Shown: positions 1 to 12,559, counted from the first letter of the stretch. The stretch: 64,000 bases of DNA from Dioszegia crocea (GCA_001600615.1 BCKK01000001.1:2981826-3045825), one strand, 5' to 3'. A program made the numbers and translations. The notes: generated from the sequence alone by a model not told the origin.

Positions 1-2103
1 CTGGTAAGCGAGCCCCTGGCAAAAACCTCGAAACACCGGCCAGAAAGGACTCACTGGTCCCAGAGTTTCCAAATCGCTTCCCAATCACGCCATCCCGGCA
101 ACCCTTGGATCTGACCCGTCTTTGTTTCATCAGGCGCAACCAAAGCGGTGTCATTGGAGGACGAAGGGGGGCTTGCGATGATATTCGCCATACTGGTAAG
201 GGATGGTGCAAATCTGACAGTAGGACGTTCTAGGAGCCAGAGGCGGTACTCGGACTCAGGGGCCTTCCAGGAGTTGACGACTCGCAAATCGGCAGACTCG
301 AACAAAGCAAGGGCTTCCCCGTGTGAGTACTACGTCATGAGCCTCAAACGACAAAGGAGGGGTATGTGACCAAGAGGCGAAGCAGAGAAGCGATAGGGAC
401 GAAGGACGGAACCCACCTTGTAGCTCCACTCGATATTCAGCAGCTCGTCTTTCTCCAAGGTGACTTCTTTTCCAGAACCTGGAAGATGAATGGTCTGCTT
501 TGCTTTGCTCCGGAAGTAGGCTTCATGTCGGCCTGCTGATCAGCGTGTGATCCGTGGAGTGAGGCAAGCTTGACGTACCTAGCACTTCATTGTACCTTCC
601 GACGAACTCCACACCAGCTTCCCCCTTCAGACCCAACTCCCGCTGCACGATCTTCCAGCCGTGTTCCTCAAATGCACGAGTGTGCCCAGCGGGGTCGTTA
701 TACGCTACCTCCACCTTCTTTCGGCCTTGCTCTCCGGGAGCGGGCCGGCCGTCCAGGCCGAGGAGAAGCGTATCACCGTGCTGCAAAGGCAGCGAGCTAA
801 GGAACGGTCCTGCTGCCTCTCGTGGGAAGTTACCGAGCGAGGAGCCGAGAAAGACGATGTGAAGTGGCCTTGCAGTCTCTTCACCCGCTGTGGTCGTCTG
901 GGAGATATGTACCGGTTCGGGCGAGTCGGAACGGTTCCACGCTCGCTCTTGGCTGGAAGATCGGGAGACGTCTTCTTCGTGCGAGTGAGTCGCCTTTTCA
1001 ATGATTGCGCCAGGCAGATCAGAGTAAGCGGTGCTCGGGGGAGTGTCGAGCTGGGTGTCCGCAGCGCTGGAAGCTGGACTGCCAGGCTCTCTGACCTCAA
1101 CGTTAGACTCGGTCGAGTCTGTTTTGGTCGATGCTCGAAGCGCCGAGAGCTTGCCGTCTTTGATAAATTGTAGACCGGCATTGTAGTCTCCGTGGAGGCC
1201 GATACACTCGACTTTACCGGAGAGCTTATCACCATATGCGTCGTCCATTTCGCCGAGCACGCGATCTAGCTCAGGGTACGAAAGGTCGAGGGGGTGATAT
1301 GTGATGGGGATCTTACCCGAGTGGTTGGTCTCGGGAAGGGTACCAGCGAGGGCAGTAAGGAGGTGAGCAGTCTTGCGAAGAGCACTGCGAGATCAGTTTC
1401 TGTTTCCCGTCCAACCTCATTAAACTCACCCCGCACCCAGCTCAACGACATCATAGCCCGGTTCAAACCCTCCTCCGATCCCTTGCTCCCCATTCACGCC
1501 ATTATTCCATCTACCCACGGCCGCATCACCCCATCTGGCAGGCTTCCACGGCTGATCTGGCCTCCTCTCTTGCTCAAGCTCCTCCTCGAGCTTCTTGCGC
1601 TCTTGCTTCCCCTGCTCTTCCTCCTCTTTCTGCTCATCATCCGTGAGCTCTCGACGAGCCCCCGGGAAGCCCATACATCGAGCAATCTCGGGTCCGTGGT
1701 TACGCAGAAGGTTGAGCTCGTCCGGGAAGAGGTAGTACTCAGGGGCTTGGGCAGTGATGCGGTCGTACAGTCTAACTCATCAGCTTGCTCCATTCCAGCA
1801 TATCAGGCTCTACGGGTCCAGAACTCAGACTGACCTTAAGCCCTGCTCATCATACAGCACCACAGTGGGAACACTTCGCTTGAAGGCCCACTGCTTGTCC
1901 TCTTCCTGCTCTCCGGGCACTGTAGCTTCCGTAGTCCCCAGGAGACCAGCTTCGATCTCGTCCCTCAAGCCAGAGCCCTCACCGCCGTCTCCATGCCCAC
2001 CCGTCGAGGGTAGGGTGTATATTGTTGTCATATCTACAGATTCGAGTTCAGCCTGGAAGTCAGCCTCGTTATCCAGCACATCAACAACAGATCGATTCAT
2101 CAT
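1..2103 (-). CDS. egt1: Ergothioneine biosynthesis protein 1 (EgtD-like part), 3' end outside window
   Basis: Fungal Egt1 trimethylates histidine to hercynine (EgtD domain) and then adds cysteine sulfoxide through a DinB/FGE-like domain. Only the EgtD part and the start of the linker are inside the window. My exons are 2103-1835, 1771-1430, 1384-579, 532-417 and 329-55, joined by short introns; the next acceptor seems to lie at the window edge. Visible family marks are SVPTVVLYDEQG near residue 75, the SAM motif ELGAGALRKTAHLL near 200, IVFLGSSLGNF near 375, RYNEVLGRHEAYFRSK, and the linker GLPGWRDWEAIWKLWD. Two low-complexity inserts interrupt the methyltransferase: an acidic/charged one at about 115-190 and a Ser/Thr-rich one of about 85 residues just before IVFLGSS. 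The start at 2103 is the first in-frame ATG after stops. Identification is firm for the EgtD part; the downstream domains are inferred from the family. Confidence 0.9.
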
Positions 2104-2561
2104 GCATCAGGCGCGGCGGGTCGGCATCATCACACACGTTATCGAGCTTGACCATCGGCTGACGACCCGTCGATACGGAAGCCCAGACTCACCAAATCTC
2201 ACTGCTGCGGGCACAAATGTATCATGAGAATGTTAAGACAAGACCAGATGAGTGCTGGATGCGAGAGATGGGCGTGGTTAGGCTGCGGATCGAGATGCGC
2301 GTGGATGGCTGTGAGTCGCTTGTAACAGAGACCGAACTGGGCTGACAAAGCAATACGTCATCGGCGTTTCATCGACCGAGGTCTTGATTGGCCCCATAGC
2401 CTCTGCATTCTCTCTGCCTCGGTACGCTTGCATACACGAGTATGACGGACAAGGCAGTGCAAACCTCACATGCATAGATAATATGCGATGTCTGTAAGAA
2501 TTGCCTCCAGGGCACTATTTACTTGCTGAGACGTGCCTTGTCAGCGCGTGCTCAGCCGAAG
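2104..2561. other. Intergenic, Egt1 promoter and 3' flank of the DUF1996 gene
   Basis: No coding sequence with splice support or homology is visible on either strand. The stretch should hold the Egt1 promoter (Egt1 reads leftward from 2103) and the 3' untranslated end of the DUF1996 gene. I see no repeat or RNA gene. Confidence 0.5.
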
Positions 2562-4345
2562 TTACAGCCGCAGAGGCCCCTCCCGCTTCTGCTTCTTCTT
2601 GCACACCTTATGACTACCGCTGTCCCCCGGTTTGGTACCAGTGGGAGCTGCAGGTTTGTCGTTGCCGGCCGGATTGGTGGTAGAGGGAGTAGTCGTCCCC
2701 CCGGCCGGCTTAGGGCCATCGTTCGGGCTGTTAACAGGGAGCGACGCAGTGCCCTCGGTAGACGAGGGGGCAGGGATTGACTTGGTCGCCGAGTCGACGA
2801 CTGTCGGCGGTGCCGTGGATGTTGCCGGAGCAGGAGCCGCTGGAACGGCATCACGGGCACCGTGATAATCGGTGCATTCCCGAGGTGCACAAGCTCCCCC
2901 TTGAGCAACATCGTACGTGATGAGAGCTGAAGTTTCGGCGTATTTCGGATCTGGAACTTTTGCGTTGTTACCGGCTTTAGAGGAGTTATACTCTGGGTTG
3001 TTGCCGGGGAGTTTGACGAGGGGCAAATCAATACCGACAGGCTGGTGTGTCAGGTATGTAGCAGGATATGTAGACGGATGCTGTGACCTACCTCATTCAC
3101 GATTTGGCCCTTCATCACGCATTGGTCGTTGTCATTCTTTGTAAACAAATGGCATCCAAGTGCTTCGCTCGACATGCCTGGGCATTTGTCAAATGCGTCG
3201 ACCAACAGACCGCTAGGAAATCCTATGAGGTCGTTAGTTGCAAACCTTGCAAGCCGTGACTCGAGTAAAGAAGACTCACCATTCAGCCAGTCTGCGTGTA
3301 AAGACAAGCCGTGATTATCACCGTTGGAGAACATGAAGCACCCGGGATACCATTCGTAGTCCGGTCCAAGTTCTCGCTTGGGTAGGTATATGGATTCGAT
3401 GAATAGCGAGGGGATCTTAACGAAGCCTGCGGGACATTTCCCGTGCTCAAAGTTCTTGAGTGGATAGGTGACGTGACTGTTGTCGGGTTTATAGGCATCG
3501 ACACCGTTCCAGCAGTTAGGGAAGAAGATCTGCAGTTGTCAGCTCAGGATGTTGAGGGCGTATGTTAACATGACTGACCTGGGGTCTCAGTGTGTCACAA
3601 TCGTGCTTGAGAGGGAGATTGTCGAGGTCAGCTGCGAGGATCAGCAGCCGCAAGGTCCAAAAAATGCTCTCAAGGCACTGTCATGTATCACTGAACTCAC
3701 GCTCCTTTGGCGTGTCGCCTCCATAACATGGAAAAGAGACAGCATCGTGAGAGGGAATGCTCGTGTCGAAGAAGTCCCGCTTCATGTCCCCCGCAACCAT
3801 TCTGAAGTCGTCCGGGACCACAGCGGGCCGCTCGCCCTTGGCTCTGTCTATCCCTCGATCGAGAAACCAGTAGGTTTTCATACCGCCTTTGACAGCAGTG
3901 AGGGTACCGTTCCGCCATTTGTAATAAAGCTGGGGAATCCAGTATCTGACCAGTCAGTCGCGTAATCTATCGTGGAAGCCTTTGACATGCTGGTGTCAGA
4001 TGAAGGCTCCATTGATAGATGGGTGCAGATAGAAAGAGAGACCTACCCAGACTTGTCTTCATTGATGTGCGACGTAGTACAGTCTGCGGCCATGGCCGAT
4101 TTGAACGTCATGTGGGAGTCGATGGCGTTCGTGCCAGCAAACATGTGGACATGACCAGCGATTGCGCCAGGGTTGACGATGGGATCCATGCGCGTACGAG
4201 TGAGAGTCTTATGTCCACTATTCCGATCAGCATGTGAGGCTGAACGCTATGGTACTGGACGACTTACTAGGCCATGAATTGAGCCTGAGCCGACGAGGCG
4301 AGACCGAGCGCGATGACCGTCAGGAACATGAGACTTGAACCCATT
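2562..4345 (-). CDS. Secreted DUF1996 domain protein
   Basis: The ATG at 4345 opens a clear signal peptide, MGSSLMFLTVIALGLASSAQA, followed by a splice. The mature part carries the DUF1996 signature: RMDPIVNPGAIAGHVHMFAG, then YWIPQLYYKW, LKHDCDTLRPQIFFPNCW, HVTYPLKNFEHGKCPAGF and a series of spaced cysteines. The family is widespread in fungi as extracellular or cell-wall proteins, sometimes next to WSC domains; its biochemical activity is not established. After the domain comes a Ser/Thr/Pro/Ala-rich stalk of about 90 residues and a basic end (KVCKKKQKREGPLRL), with no obvious GPI signal. About seven short introns are needed. The domain call is secure; exon borders in 3030-4260 are approximate. 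Confidence 0.85.
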
Positions 4346-5145
4346 TTGCACGACGAGCAGATGCGGGTAAAGATCGATTAGAATGTGAGAGTGATGATTA
4401 AAGGATAATTGGTGTGTACCGATAAGCCAACGCCCAGCGTTCGGACGGCACGGGTCGAAGTGGGAACGGAGGCACAGCCTAGATGAACGACGGTGAGTGA
4501 AAAGAGTGTGGTAAGAAAGGAAGAATTTTGACGACAAGAGGGAGATCAGATCTATAAGTGCGCCATATTTGTAAACGAGCGGTCTTATCGCGAAAGGAGG
4601 TCATTGCGAGTGAGCTTTAAAGCTATGAGCGAGGGCCTTCGCGGGGTAATTTGGCTTTGAAACGCCTATGAAACAGCCACCGACTCGCACGGAGCTGACT
4701 GACGATTTTAGGGAGAGATCGATGTAAGCCGATAAGCTCGAGTAGCGTGTGATTGGAAGGTTCTTATACATGACAGGGGCAGGCAGTAGAGAGTGGGACA
4801 GCAAATTCTGAGTGACAGGCCATTTTCACGATTTCAAAACGTCTCGGATATAGCCGGATATAGGCGCGTCGTACGCTGATCGCTGAACTGGCGGTGGCGC
4901 TGCTCGCTTGTTCGCAGGCGTCTCCTATACGCAAACACTGCGATAAGCAGAGGAGAATCATGGGACGAATGATGTGTCCTCGTGCTGCCTACCTTCAATC
5001 CAGATATGAGGAGAGATGACCCCGAGATGCAAAGGATCGTCGGTGTTTCAGCGAGTTTCAGGTGGTCCATCCAGGCTATCGTTATCATTAAGTGTCGTCC
5101 CGGCATAGATATTACAGTATCCCTCCCGTCTGGTCTGAAGCAGCC
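4346..5145. other. Intergenic, about 800 bp
   Basis: This lies upstream of the secreted DUF1996 protein and downstream of the PRxN repeat gene, both reading leftward. Only short overlapping ORFs without splice logic or recognisable domains are present. A TATAAG stretch lies near 4551. I see no tRNA or repeat. Confidence 0.5.
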
Positions 5146-6540
5146 TCATCTCCCCGTCTGAACCTTCGTGCCCAGCCCAGCCCGTAGCAAGCTGGCTCGT
5201 GTAGGCCTCGGTCCAGCAGTGGCTCCGGACGCTGTCACAGGTGCTCCATTGGTGGCGAGCGCAGGAGTCGGCCGAGCGGTACTCTTGACAGACGACGTAC
5301 GTGAGAGAGATGCCGTCGGTGTTCGGCTGACGTCTATGCCTTGTCGATAAGAGCTAGGAGCTGGTCGGGATGCAACAGGGGGATCGGCTCGATCTCGGCC
5401 TGATGTGAGACCAGATATGGAGCTGGTTGAAGCGGATTGGGGAGTACGTAGAAGAGCCGTTTTGTTTAGTCTCGGCGTCTATAGGATTAGCTTCGTAATG
5501 TCTCAGAAGTTTGAGAGAGACGTACAATGCTTGGTGCACCCAAACTCCGTATAGTCCCCATGATTGGTTTCCGCTTCACTTCCTTCTCGACAGGTTTGGG
5601 TTCAAACGTGGAGGTAGTGGGTGTTTTAGGTTTCGGCGGAGCAGTCTCCTTCGCTTTTGGCGTTTGAGGGACATTGCTCGCTGATGTTGATGTGAGATAG
5701 CGATCAAAGGACGTCGGAGGCAATTTCGAACTTCCACCTGACCGGAGCACAGAAGATCGGTTCATCCTGGGAGTCTAGCTGTCAGCGCAGCTCAGCGGTA
5801 TGTTTGATGACGTTATCAACTGACAATGCTCGGTGCGCTTAGACTTGGTGGCAAAGTCATACTCTGCCTTCTCCTCGCCTTATCTTCCTGACTTTTGAGC
5901 TTGATGGATGCCGATACCTCTTCTGCCGTGTGCCTGATTGGACCCGCCACCGCTGTGGCAGTCTCCCCAGACCGTAGCTGGGATGTGCGGTTCTGGCGCG
6001 GAGCGAGGGTAGGGCGGGAAAGTGAAGCGATATCCTGGCTGGATCAGCTGTCTGCAAGACCACGTTACCTTTCAAGCTTACCAGACTGAGGTTATTGCGT
6101 TTATGCCCTGGTGTACTCCCAAACTCCACCGCCCTCCTTTCGCCACCTGTCTTCTTCTCATCCCACTCCAACCCCATCCGCAGCGCTGCCGCTTTACTCA
6201 TCCTAGGTCCTACACCCCTGTCCATCATATTGGAAGGAGCGGGCCGAGCTTTGAAAGCTGTGCGTTCCTTCATCGCCACCTCGGGACTCGTGGGGATCAG
6301 ACCCTGTCCTTTGGCTAGCTTATTCAGGATGGGGTCCAAGCGGACATCTTCAGTCGAGATGTTGTGAGCGTGAGTAAATGGATGATCGTGGTTGGAGTAT
6401 TCGTCGGTAGGTAAGAGCTCTTTAATAGAGTTTGCTGATGTTGATAGGTCGGGCGAAGGGAAGGCTGATGTGATGGCGGTGCATGGGGTGTCGGAGAGAA
6501 GGGGAACTGGGGGTTGATCGTCCAAGGAGAGTCGTTCCAT
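5146..6540 (-). CDS. Unrecognised protein with four PRxN[RK] repeats
   Basis: I do not recognise this protein. Exons 6540-6082, 6034-5825, 5774-5526 and 5478-5146 join in frame to about 416 residues. A short motif recurs four times: GPRMSKAAALRMG (111-123), APRQNRTSQLRSG (164-176), TPRMNRSSVLRSG (224-236) and TPRLNKTALLRTP (307-319). The consensus is P-R-x-N-[RK]-[ST]-x-x-L-R. The last two copies are each preceded by APSI, with a phase-0 intron exactly between I and T. Between repeats the chain is rich in Ser, Pro, Thr and Lys and looks disordered; there are no membrane segments or signal peptide. It faces nca2 across a 282-bp divergent promoter. The pattern suggests a linear peptide array that binds a partner or cytoskeletal surface, but that is only inference. 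Confidence 0.75.
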
Positions 6541-6822
6541 AGTGTCTGCTTAGCTAAAGTATGTGATGATAGGGCCAGTACTTATCCTTTGTAATGAATG
6601 AATGAGATGAGTGAAATTGTTTACAGCGAAAGGGGTCCGCCAGCTTGACGACCAACTCAGACGCGGGGTCCCCATGTTGACACGGCAGGGATCGCCAGAT
6701 TACGTACAGACACGGAGATCCCTCACCGTCTCCATTTTCCCGCGTCATCAAAGATCAAGCAATTCATTCCCCCTAATATCATCTTCATAATACCTACCCC
6801 CTCATCTATAACATTAGCCAGC

Positions 6823-8873
6823 ATGTCGTGGATCATCTCATCGCCTCCACCGACTTACCCAGAGGAGCAGCTTCACATCCAGCTGTCGGCACTCTCCACG
6901 CTTCCCGTAAACTTCAGCCCGGCCTCCGCGTCACCCCCGGCACCACGCAAATCCAGCCCAATCCTGGAGAATGCCTTGCATCGCCTGAGTGGATCAGGAC
7001 CTGTGACCAAGGATGAGCTCATCAGCGTGCTCAGAGAGCTCTCCCAGGAAGGAGCTGTTAGCACGTCAGGGTTCTCAACGGACGATGGGAATGGCGCAAT
7101 CGAGGTCGAGGTGGTTGGTCGGGCGGTGACCATGGTGTGGAAAGAGGTCATTCAGGCTTTAATAGACGTCGCCTTGGAGCTGGAGCAGGAGAGAGGATGG
7201 TGGGATGGGAATGTCAACAGTCGAAGTCAGATTGCTATATACTTATTGCAAAGTAAGCGTCCCCGAATATCTCTCATGATGAGTCTTGGCTGATACTTCA
7301 GGTCTGCCCTTGCGCGTGTATACCGCCATCCAGCCTCAATCCCTCTCCTTGGCCTCCTTCAAGGCATTCAAATTTCCATCGAGATCCGCTCTCTTCCGAC
7401 CCCTTCCCAACGCCTCCGCCGCGCTTACCTCACTCACCTCGCCATACACCCTCACCCGACGCGAGATGCTGAGCTCCATCAAGGAGCTGACATCTGCGCG
7501 GGATAAGATGGCAAGACGCATTGGAATGCTCGCATCTGAAGGACCGGGATGGGGGGACGTCAGCGCAATGTCGTCCGCCGGCGACGGGGACTTCACGGAT
7601 GAGATTTCAAGGCTATATGGGACTCTCTGCCGCGTGCTAGAGATTCCCACTGCTGCTACCACACCCACCTCGAAGAGATCCCGACAATCTGCAATCGTGC
7701 CTACCCGTGATTTCATCTCGGCCACAGCCACACCCAGCTCGCTTCTTACAATCCTGACCACCCACCTACCGAAGATACGCTCTGCAGCCGACACGACACT
7801 CACGCAACATCGTCGACCAAACGCTCTGACCCGATTGTGGTTCCCCCTACTCTTCCTACCCCCAACGCTGTTCTTCGGTGGACGCTACTTCTCGGCCAAC
7901 AAAGTCTGGTTCAAGGAGCAGGTGACGAATGCTAGGGAAACAGTAAAGGGTTTCTTCGTCAGTTGGGTATGGGAGCCACTGGAGGATATGGGAAGTACAC
8001 TCAGAGGAGGAGGCGAGGGTCTCGGAGTGGCTCCAACTACTGTGAAGAGCGACCAGGAGGTGAGCACGAGTTTCCTAAAGTTGTTATTATCGCTGACTTT
8101 GCCCAGTCATTAGAGAGGATGGTGTTGGATCTAGGCAGAGATTATTACAAGCTTGACGGAGCCGCTCTGGAAGCTCTGCGCGAGAGAGTAGCCTCAGGGG
8201 ATATGGAAGAGGTGTTGAAAGTGTATGAGAAGGAGCTACAGGTAGGTCTTGCGAGGATTTGAGCTGACGAAATTAGTCACCCGTCAAGAATGCGTTAATG
8301 GGAAACCTCATTCGAACGCTTTTGATCCAAGTTCAAAAGACCAAGGTGCGCTTACACTCTTGAATTGCGCGAAATATGACGCTGACTCGTAGACTGATCT
8401 CTCCCTCTCGCTTCTATCGCTAGATCACCTACTCCGCTCACAGCAGCTCACATTCGCATTCGTCGGCCTGGCACCAAGTTTGCTCGTGCTCTACGGTCTA
8501 GGCGGCTGGATGCGGGCTCTATGGCGCGGCGAGAAGCGCGGTAAAGGCAGAAGACGATCCTACTTCAATGGCTTGCGGTGAGTACCCATACGGTCCCCGT
8601 TTCAAGGGCTGACAACCGCTTAGTGAGATCGAACGAATCCTCCTCGTTGCGCCTAAGAAGACACAAGAGCTGCCGGACCGGGACAGAGGTCTGCTCATAG
8701 TGTCGGTGACAAACATGCGGACGTGGGCTGCGGGGTTGGGTGGAAGTAGGCGCGGGGCGTTCTTGGATGATCTCAGGATGGTGGAGGATACGCGTCTGAG
8801 TCGGGGAGACAAATTGCGGGTTGTCGAGCGGATATGGAGATGCTTCGGGACGGATGGGAGGCGGAAAGTGTAG
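6823..8873 (+). CDS. nca2: Nuclear control of ATPase protein 2 (Nca2), mitochondrial membrane protein
   Basis: Nca2 in budding yeast helps control synthesis of the mitochondrially encoded ATPase subunits Atp6/Atp8 and sits in a mitochondrial membrane. The spliced protein shows the family landmarks in order: an N-terminal helical region, the hydrophobic segment LTRLWFPLLFLPPTLFFGG, then FFVSWVWEPLEDM, then SPVKNALMGNLIRTLLIQVQ, a second membrane segment LTFAFVGLAPSLLVLYGLGG, and a conserved C-terminal stretch ending FGTDGRRKV. About five introns are needed (near 7252, 8059, 8241, 8347 and 8579), each with GT..CTGAC..AG signals. The start at 6823 is the first ATG after the short divergent promoter. 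Family assignment rests on the SPVKNAL..QVQKTK block, which is highly characteristic. Confidence 0.85.
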
Positions 8874-9592
8874 CTTTATCTATATTCACACGCCCATACA
8901 ACATTGCTCGTGCTGAGGTTCAGACCGTGAATGGGCCCAGGGTTACTATATAAGCATACTTGAGGATATGCAGTGTCTAAGTGGAGGGCACGAATACGAT
9001 CAATTGTCTTGGCCGCGAATATTGCTCTGGCCGGCCGACCAATTCAGGTCAACCCCCCCACACGCTACTCATCTCACCTCACTGATCAATCATACTGTAG
9101 GAATAGGCCATACAACCAGAGGCAGTGGACGGACATTGCGCAGGCTCGCAGAGGCCGCACTTCAATCAACCTAGGCAGACGTCCAACTTGTGTGCTGTAG
9201 ACGGACTACGCGGTCGACTCGTCCGATCGGGACAGTAAGCTGCGGTTCAGGTATGTCATGTCTCTCATACCCATGTTTCAGACCTCGACTCTACGACTGC
9301 TGTCACTCCTCGAGTATCTGGCACTTCTGAGCTGCAAAAGGACCGTGCTTGGTTAATGATCACGCCACCGCGCTCGGATGACAGTGGCAATCTCGCGACT
9401 GTAGTTGAGCACCGCACTGACCTTCGCAGTCCATCCCACAACACCTTTCCCCTCGACACTACACGCCAAAGCGGAGATCTGCTCGTACTTCAGGCACCTC
9501 CTTTGACGCACTCCTGTCTGGCCCAGGGGGTCATCGACCGCCTTTGTGCTGCGTACTTGACATCTCGCTTTACCCCCTCGACAAAGCTCAGG
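8874..9592. other. Intergenic between nca2 and ssh4-like gene
   Basis: Both neighbours read rightward, so this holds the nca2 terminator and the promoter of the SPRY gene. The SPRY gene's reading frame stays open back to an ATG at 9356, so part of 9356-9592 could be coding. Otherwise I see nothing. Confidence 0.45.
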
Positions 9593-12079
9593 ATGGACAC
9601 CTCGACCCTCACCGTCACAGACATCCTGGAGATGGAGCCCTCCACGCCATCTTTAACCTCGGCACACTACTCTGATCGGATCCAGCCCGGCGTAGAGTGG
9701 CTCACACGTCTTATCGCTCCATTGACACGACATACGGCCGACCCGTCATCACCACCTATACAAGCTGCCATCCCAGCCAGCTCGGCGATTCCGGTTACGA
9801 TGGAAAGTGGGACGAAGAAGGGATCTTCACGACAGGCGGAGATGATGGTAGGGGTGATAAAGCAGGCGGCTTCCCCTCTCAACCAAGTGCCTTATCCATC
9901 CCAGCCTCAAATGCCAGCACCGAGGGAGCCGACTGGTGGATCTGGGAACGCTGGTCAAGGCATGAACACCATGCTGCTGGTGTTCATCCCGATCCTGGCG
10001 GTGCTGCTTACGATACTTTTGGGATTATTGGTGTTCTTGGTGTCCATGCTGTACATGAAGCGGAAGAGGGGGATCAGGTATGTTGGAAACGCCAATAGAT
10101 CCGACGGGCATTGGCTGATGAAGCAGGTTGATCGAAGATGGCGGGCCATTGGATCTATCAAAAGGCGATGGCGTTATAGGGGAGGGCGGAGTGGAAGGGG
10201 TCGAGGCTCGCTGGTTGGAGACTGTCGAGCCCGATGTGCGAGAAGCGTACCGGCGGACGAAAGACTGGCAAACCTCCCATCCACCCGGCTCGACACCATC
10301 CGAAATTACCCTATCCCAGTTCCTCTCCATACAGGAGAAGGGCGTGTCCGCTTGGTCATTTGAGCCAGATTACGAAGACAACTTATCCCTCTACGTCCAA
10401 TCCCGAACAGAAATCACCTTCCTCGCCGACGGCCCCGGTATGCCTGCGCGCGAAGGCGGCGGTAACTCGGTCATGGCCAACCTCCCACTTCCCAAACTTA
10501 ACGAAGTCTATTACTGGGAAGTGAAAATGTACGACAAACCCCACAATACGGAAGTTGCCGTTGGGCTGGCGACTAAGCCATATCCCAGCTTCAGGCTACC
10601 GGGGTGGTGTCGCCATTCCGTCGCCTACTTTGCCAGTGATGGCTTCAAATCCCACAACTATCCATTCACAGCCTCCAGTCACGGTCCGCCACTGAACGAG
10701 GGAGATGTTCTCGGTGTGGGTTACAGACCTCGGACCGGGACTGTATTTTTCACTCGGAACGGGCGGAAGTTGGAGGACTCGTATACGGGGATGCAGCGGC
10801 TCAACCTGTTCCCGACTATAGGCGCGAATGGACCCTGCACGATCCACGTCAACCTTGGCCAGGCTGGGTTCGTGTTCATCGAGGCGAATGTGAAGAAGTG
10901 GGGATTGGCGCCAATGACGGGGACGCTGGCGCCGCCGCCAGCGTACGGGAGCGAGGGCGGCAGTATCCTGCTTGATGCAGGCTATGGCTCGCCCGGTGCT
11001 GGGCACTCGGGTGTGAGCGGGGTCGGCGCGTTACTTGAAGCTGCGAGAAATCGTACACTTCAATCCCAACAACAACTCAGTGGATCCTTCAACTCAGTCT
11101 CAACAACCGGTCATCCCGGTGGTCGACCTATCCCCTCCAGCCCTACACAGCATACCCCTCGGTCATCGAATTCCTCTCAGCGCCATAGGCGTGCCGGCAA
11201 ATCTATCAATCTGGCGGGGTCCGTCCCGGCCGTTCCCTCACCTCTTCGGACGAGCGAATCGGGTCCCGGTCCTTCTACTATCGGAAGCCGCCGTCGGGCT
11301 CTAGGTCGGGTCGGGCAAGCAGAGGATATCAGGGGAGATTACGTCTCTCCTACCGATACACCCCTTATCGCTCCCCGATTCCCTTCACCGGATGCCCTCG
11401 GTCGACTCAATGGCGAAAGTGCCACGCCTAGTGAAGAGGAGAGCGAGGTACTGCGGTCGCCATACCACAGCGAAGAGGAAGAGGGTGACGGCCCAGTGCC
11501 CGAATCGCCCATGGAGCATAACCCACCTACGCCCAATCTGCTGGATATTTCACTGCACTCGCTGAGGAACAGCGGGCGGCACAATTTCGGTGGTAGGCAA
11601 AGAAGCGAAAGTCTCAGCGAGGAAGAGGAAGAAGACAGCGATGATGAGGAGAGATACCTCGCTGCGCCGTCTGGAGGTGGCAGTGGGAATGGAAGTGGAT
11701 CAGGAGAGAGTGATGATACGATACGGATCAATCAGGCGCAGGCAGTGGGTCCGCCTCAGGATAGCCCACCGCCACCGGGATATGCCCCTCTGGATCCTCA
11801 TATGTATGCTAGTAAGTGTTGATGCTTCAACTTCAGCGCCCGAGCTGACATGAATAGGCGGGCTTCCAGCGAATCTACCCGATGAGTTGGTAAACCAAGC
11901 GATAGCTGCCATGTCGAGCGATGCGTAAGTTCCGCGTCAGCTCTGATAAACTGTTGACCCAAGCTGACAAGCGCAGGGCGGCCGCATCTAACGCGACGAA
12001 TCGAATGGCAGAGCCTTCCAGTCCCTCTCCAGCCAGAAACCCCGCTGGATCGATGGGCTGGTTCAGACGCGCGTCATGA
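9593..12079 (+). CDS. ssh4: Ssh4/Ear1-type SPRY-domain ubiquitin-ligase adaptor
   Basis: Exons 9593-10077, 10127-11811, 11858-11924 and 11977-12079 give 779 residues in frame. A single membrane anchor (MLLVFIPILAVLLTILLGLL, about residues 125-150) is followed by basic residues and a SPRY domain: YYWEVKMYDKP, VAVGLATKPYPSFRLPGW, GYRPRTGTVFFTRNGRK, NLFPTIGANGPCTIHVNLG. A long acidic Ser-rich tail carries two PPxY motifs, PPPAY just after SPRY and PPPPGY near the end. PPxY motifs recruit Rsp5/Nedd4 ligases. Ssh4 and Ear1 are endosome/vacuole membrane proteins that deliver cargo to Rsp5 for multivesicular-body sorting, and the layout here fits that role. The ATG at 9593 is preferred; an in-frame ATG at 9356 would add 79 residues of non-descript sequence. 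Confidence 0.85.
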
Positions 12080-12559
12080 TGGCTTGTGAGAAGTCGGGAT
12101 AATTGTATACAGTGTAATAGATTGTGTTCTCGGGTAGAGCTTGTGCCGTTACAATATCAGGCTTGTATGGTAGATAGACTCGGCTAGTCTACGAATCTCC
12201 AGCCGTTTGAACTTCAGCGTAAAAGCAGTTCCAAAGGTCGATTGATCCTTGCTATGAGATCGTCTGGTAATTCGAGACTAGACTCGGCCTTCCCCATTGT
12301 TGATAGTCCGAAGATGACCAAGACTTGCGCCGCATCGTGGCCAAATAAATGACATCGACTCCATCTTTACAACGCTATACAATTACTTCAGACTTATTGA
12401 TTACCAGCGACGATCATTTTGACCCGCCGGATGCCGATGACCCACTCTCCGCGACGAAGCTCCTAGAATCCATGGACTTCAACGCTTCCAGACCCATCGC
12501 CTGCGTCTTCCTATTGACATGTCAGCCACGAACGAGCCGTTAAAGTGGACATCTTAGGC
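12080..12559. other. Convergent intergenic region
   Basis: This lies between the 3' ends of the ssh4-like gene (+) and the Zn2Cys6 regulator (-). It should contain both polyadenylation regions. A small plus-strand ORF at 12349-12543 has no support. Confidence 0.5.

Noticed and set aside
661..1173. 170-codon plus-strand frame
   Set aside because: Shadow of the Egt1 methyltransferase exon on the opposite strand.
10128..11822. SPRY region as an independent gene starting near 10128
   Set aside because: A GTATGT donor at 10078 and CTGAT..CAG acceptor at 10126 join the membrane-anchor exon in frame, giving the known Ssh4 layout.
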